A stretch of DNA of 64,000 bases from Komagataeibacter sucrofermentans DSM 15973 (GTDB lineage Bacteria > Pseudomonadota > Alphaproteobacteria > Acetobacterales > Acetobacteraceae), in the NCBI RefSeq assembly GCF_040581405.1, contig NZ_CP137157.1:2602001-2666000 (forward strand), written 5' to 3'. The position numbers and the translations under genes are program-made. The stretch's first letter is position 1, and each line of letters begins with the position of its first letter. Positions 61,194 to 64,000 of this stretch are shown in pieces. Under the pieces are notes generated by a model. The model did no database searches and was not told the origin of the DNA. It was given only the letters and a program-made list of their open reading frames with translations.

Positions 61194-62353
61194 CAGGCCA
61201 CGGGCGGAATGTCGGGAAAGGGCATTTCATCCCCACTCCAGTCATCCATCGCCCATTGCGCGCGCAGGTGGGCGGCATGGGCTTCGAACGTGCCATCAAC
61301 AATGGCCGCCCGCATGCCGCGCATCAGCCGCTGGTAATAGGCGATGTTGTGCCATGTCAGCAGCATGGGGCCGAGCATCTCGTTGGCGCGGAACAGGTGG
61401 TGCAGGTAGGCGCGGCTGTGACGCGAGCAGGCCAGGCAGTCGCAATGCGGCGAGATGGGCCGCGAATCGCTGGCATGCCGGGCGTTGCGGATGTTGAGCG
61501 TGCCGCGCTCGGTATAGGCGCGCGCCGTGCGCCCCGCCCGCGTGGGCATGACGCAGTCGAACATGTCCACCCCACGCTCCACGGCGCCGAGCAAATCATC
61601 AGGCGTGCCGACCCCCATCAGGTAGCGCGGGCTGCCATCGGGGATGAGCGGCACGGTGGCCTCAAGCGTCGAGAACATCAGTTCCTGCCCTTCCCCCACC
61701 GCAAGGCCGCCAATGGCGTAGCCTTCAAAGCCGATGCCGGTCAGCGCCTTCACGCTCTCGGCGCGCAGTTCCGGCTCGGTGCCACCCTGGATGATGCCAT
61801 ACTGCGCATAACCGGGCCGCTGCACGAAGGCCGTGCGGCAACGCTCGGCCCAACGCATCGACATGCGCATGGATTTGGCGATCACCTCGGGGGCTGCGGG
61901 CAGGGCGGGGCATTCGTCAAAGCACATGCTGATGGTCGCATCGAGCGCGTGCTGGATGTCGGTCGAGCGCTCGGGCGTGAGGCGATGCTTCGAGCCATCA
62001 ATATGCGAGCGGAAGGTCACCCCGTCGGGGTCGAGCTTGCGCAGCGGGCCGAGCGACATGACCTGAAACCCGCCCGAATCGGTCAGGATCGGCCCCGGCC
62101 AGTCCATGAAGCGGTGCAGGCCACCGAGTTCGCGCACCCGCTCGGCGCCCGGGCGGAGCATGAGGTGGTAGGTATTGCCCAAAACGATGCCCGCACCCGT
62201 TGAGCGCACGCTGTCCATCGTCATGGCCTTGACCGTGCCCACCGTGCCCACGGGCATGAAGGTGGGCGTGGCAACCGTGCCATGCGCGGTATCAAGCCAG
62301 CCCGCGCGGGCGTGGCCGCAGCGCGCTTCGGGCCGCCAGCTAAAGGTGGTCAT
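61193..62353 (-). CDS. tgt: queuine tRNA-ribosyltransferase
   Basis: The 386-residue TIM-barrel product has the TGT motifs [14 protein letters not shown] (substrate Asp), GGLAVGEG, the nucleophile region [17 protein letters not shown] and the zinc site [17 protein letters not shown]. Bacterial Tgt exchanges guanine-34 of tRNA-Asp, -Asn, -His and -Tyr for preQ1. The tRNA-His and tRNA-Asp genes in this same window (3344 and 26383) both carry G34 and are expected substrates. It is coupled to queA and queG by 4-nt and TGATG overlaps. Confidence 0.97.
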   Translation of the reverse strand: MTTFSWRPEARCGHARAGWLDTAHGTVATPTFMPVGTVGTVKAMTMDSVRSTGAGIVLGNTYHLMLRPGAERVRELGGLHRFMDWPGPILTDSGGFQVMSLGPLRKLDPDGVTFRSHIDGSKHRLTPERSTDIQHALDATISMCFDECPALPAAPEVIAKSMRMSMRWAERCRTAFVQRPGYAQYGIIQGGTEPELRAESVKALTGIGFEGYAIGGLAVGEGQELMFSTLEATVPLIPDGSPRYLMGVGTPDDLLGAVERGVDMFDCVMPTRAGRTARAYTERGTLNIRNARHASDSRPISPHCDCLACSRHSRAYLHHLFRANEMLGPMLLTWHNIAYYQRLMRGMRAAIVDGTFEAHAAHLRAQWAMDDWSGDEMPFPDIPPVA

Positions 62354-63408
62354 GGCACGTCTCCTTCGGTGCGGTGCAGCAGGCAGGCATCGCCATAGGA
62401 ATAGAAGCGGTAGCCACTGGCGATGGCATGGGCATAGGCCGCCTGCATGCGGTGATAGCCGCCAAAGGCGCAGACCAGCATGAACAGGGTCGAGCGCGGC
62501 AGGTGGAAATTGGTCAGCAGCATGTCCACCGCGCGGAAGCGGTAGCCGGGTTTGATGAAGATGGCCGTCTCGCCATGGAAGGGATGGACGATGCCGTTCT
62601 CGTCCGTCGCACTTTCAAGCAGGCGCAGCGAAGTGGTGCCCACGGCCACGATCCGCCCGCCTGCCGCGCGCGCGGCGTTGATGCGCTGAGCCGCGTGGGG
62701 GGAGATGGTGCCGCGCTCGGCATGCATGCGGTGGGCGGAAATCTGGTCGCTGCGCATGGGCAGGAAGGTGCCCGCGCCCACATGCAGGGTCAGCGTCTGG
62801 CGGATGACGCCTGCCTTATCGAGTGCCGCCAGCAGGTCCGGCGTAAAGTGCAGCCCCGCCGTGGGGGCGGCCACGGCACCGCGATGCTGGGCGAAGATGG
62901 TGCTGTAGTCCTTGCGGTCTTCCTCGGTCGGGCCATCGGGGCGGGCAATATAGGGCGGCAGGGCCAGCTTGCCCGCATCGTGCAGGAACTGATCGAAGGC
63001 TGCCCCCTCGGCGCTGAAGCGCAGGGTCACGTCGCCCGCATCGCCCCGGCTGATGACCTCCGCCGTGACCGTGCTGCGGCCAAAGGTGAGCGTGTCACCC
63101 GGCCGCAGGCGGCGGGCGTTGCGGGCCAGCACGTGCCATGAGCCATCGGGCAGGATGCGGTCGAGTGTTATGCCGATCTTCGCCTCGCCGCGCATGGCCG
63201 CAAGCTGGGCAGGAATCACCGCCGTATCATTGGCCACCAGAATGTCGCCTGCCCGCAGGCAGCCAGGCAGGTCGCGCACGTGGCGGTCGATGAAGGGGCC
63301 TGCCTGAGGCACATCGAGCAGGCGCGCGCTGTCACGCGGGCGGGCCGGGTGGTCGGCAATGCTCGTGGGCGGGAGGGTGAAATCGAAATCAGAAACCAGA
63401 TCCGTCAT
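62350..63408 (-). CDS. queA: S-adenosylmethionine:tRNA ribosyltransferase-isomerase
   Basis: From the ATG at 63408 the product is 352 residues. QueA landmarks are [90 protein letters not shown] and [17 protein letters not shown]. It adds the epoxycyclopentane ring from SAM to preQ1-tRNA. It is the first gene of the operon queA-tgt-queG-RHH-djlA. A longer frame to 63480 runs into the repeat region and is rejected. Confidence 0.96.
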   Translation of the reverse strand: MTDLVSDFDFTLPPTSIADHPARPRDSARLLDVPQAGPFIDRHVRDLPGCLRAGDILVANDTAVIPAQLAAMRGEAKIGITLDRILPDGSWHVLARNARRLRPGDTLTFGRSTVTAEVISRGDAGDVTLRFSAEGAAFDQFLHDAGKLALPPYIARPDGPTEEDRKDYSTIFAQHRGAVAAPTAGLHFTPDLLAALDKAGVIRQTLTLHVGAGTFLPMRSDQISAHRMHAERGTISPHAAQRINAARAAGGRIVAVGTTSLRLLESATDENGIVHPFHGETAIFIKPGYRFRAVDMLLTNFHLPRSTLFMLVCAFGGYHRMQAAYAHAIASGYRFYSYGDACLLHRTEGDVP

Positions 63409-63722
63409 GCGGCACCCTTTACGGAATCCGCACCCCGGTTGCCAGCACGAACTCTCATGGCCCGTGCAGGGAGCCTGCAAGGCATAAGAAAGTTTTTGGT
63501 GAAGCTTTTTTCAAAAAGCGTCGTTCAACGCCGCCTTTTTGAAAAAAGGTGGCACCCAAAAACTTTTATTCCTTTTTCCACTACGCTTCCTGCGGCTGCT
63601 GCATGGCGGCGTTGGACAGACGCAGCCGGGAAAGCCACAATGCGGCAGCGATTCCCACACGGGAATGTTCCCCGCCCGCACCCGGCGCAGCCGGATGCCG
63701 CGAATTTTATGGAGTTATGTTC
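63409..63722. other. 314-nt divergent region between queA and the small plus-strand gene
   Basis: The region contains intergenic repeat copy 9 (63489-63569) and must contain promoters for queA (minus) and the small gene (plus). No further gene is supported. CTTCCTGCGGCTGCTGCATGG-like frames lack conserved features. Confidence 0.6.
63489..63569. repeat. intergenic palindromic repeat, copy 9 (full length)
   Basis: AAAGTTTTTGGTGAAGC begins the copy and GGCACCCAAAAACTTTT ends it. The hairpins are GAAGCTTTTTTC/AAAAAGCGTC (one arm mutated) and GCCGCCTTTTTG/AAAAAAGGTGGC. Unlike the other copies it lies between divergent genes (queA and the small gene at 63723). Confidence 0.85.
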
Positions 63723-63950
63723 ATGTCCTACGCCGCCCTTGATGCCGTCCGCATTGCCCGCGCCTGCAAGACCGCGCTGCATGTGCTCGAAACGGTGGAA
63801 GAAAAGGACCGCAGCGAGGCCCACCAGCGCAAGACCATCTTGATCCAGCGCATCGAGGCCCTGGCCCGCGCCGCCGCCGAGAGCAAGAACAACGATCAGG
63901 TCATTACCCTGACCTCGGAAGAATTCTGGCTCATCAGCCAGAACTGGTAA
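63723..63950 (+). CDS. small helical protein, unknown function
   Basis: The 75-residue product from the ATG at 63723, with GGAG 8 nt upstream, is almost entirely helical (AALDAVRIARACKTALHVLETVEEKDRSEAHQRKTILIQRIEALARAAA). It ends EEFWLISQNW. An ATG six bases upstream is an alternative. Codon use is normal for the window. I do not recognise a family, and nothing in the context suggests a role beyond its divergence from queA. Confidence 0.65.
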   Translation: MSYAALDAVRIARACKTALHVLETVEEKDRSEAHQRKTILIQRIEALARAAAESKNNDQVITLTSEEFWLISQNW

Positions 63951-64000
63951 TTCCAGGCGCCTTTACCCTCCCCCTATTCGCGCCACTCACGGCACGAAAA

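Overview
The window is a high-GC chromosomal segment from an alphaproteobacterium, most likely an acetic acid bacterium (Acetobacteraceae, probably Komagataeibacter or a close relative). This is inferred from gene content and codon usage: a transaldolase-phosphoglucose isomerase fusion, a single large pentose-phosphate cluster, an OPG glucan locus with a Tat-type OpgD, and a family of AAGTTTTTGG-bounded intergenic palindromes of a kind I recall from Komagataeibacter genomes. I see no prophage, insertion sequence, CRISPR array or rRNA operon. Most of the window is core chromosome.

Layout. 0-5 kb: rplM-rpsI (rpsI is cut by the window edge), an uncharacterised membrane-anchored protein with an NAD(P)-binding partner, tRNA-His and an aminotransferase. 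4.8-6.8 kb: glnB-glnA nitrogen control. 6.9-11.6 kb: quinone oxidoreductase, alpha/beta hydrolase, a TonB-like protein behind a promoter containing a C10 tract, and AMP nucleosidase. 11.6-13.9 kb: YmdB-like phosphoesterase, 5-formyl-THF cyclo-ligase, a probable 6S RNA and zapA. 14-16 kb: class I aldolase and thiE. 16-19 kb: the EF-P set (epmA, epmB, efp). 19-23 kb: suhB followed by an OmpA-like/MotA-like/MotB-like trio. 23-26.3 kb: rpmJ, oxyR and the divergent ahpC-ahpD.

26.5-39.5 kb is the metabolic centrepiece. Eleven minus-strand genes run from transketolase through tal-pgi, gnd, zwf, two HAD phosphatases, pgl, rpiA and gluconokinase to a low-molecular-weight phosphatase and a fructosamine-kinase-family protein. 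They make almost the whole oxidative and non-oxidative pentose phosphate pathway, with gluconate entry and a likely ribose-5-phosphate glycation-repair pair at the end. 39.9-45.9 kb holds a metallo-beta-lactamase-fold hydrolase, an ankyrin protein, hisC, a polyol-permease-like MFS transporter behind an AT-rich regulatory region, and a small secreted protein. 46-56.3 kb is envelope and stress: opgH, opgD, a ModE-like regulator, a GNAT enzyme, mannitol dehydrogenase, a FUSC-like protein, a Do-type protease and opgC. 56.5-64 kb: Mrp/ApbC, an AT-rich acyltransferase that looks acquired, and a compact queA-tgt-queG-RHH-djlA operon.

Nine copies of one palindromic repeat family punctuate the window, eight of them where transcription units converge, so they probably act as bidirectional terminators. 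The observations most worth follow-up are this repeat family, the C tract inside the TonB promoter, the motor-like trio, the PPP/deglycation linkage, the 6S RNA call and the mosaic acyltransferase. I did not find anything I would confidently call a wholly new system.
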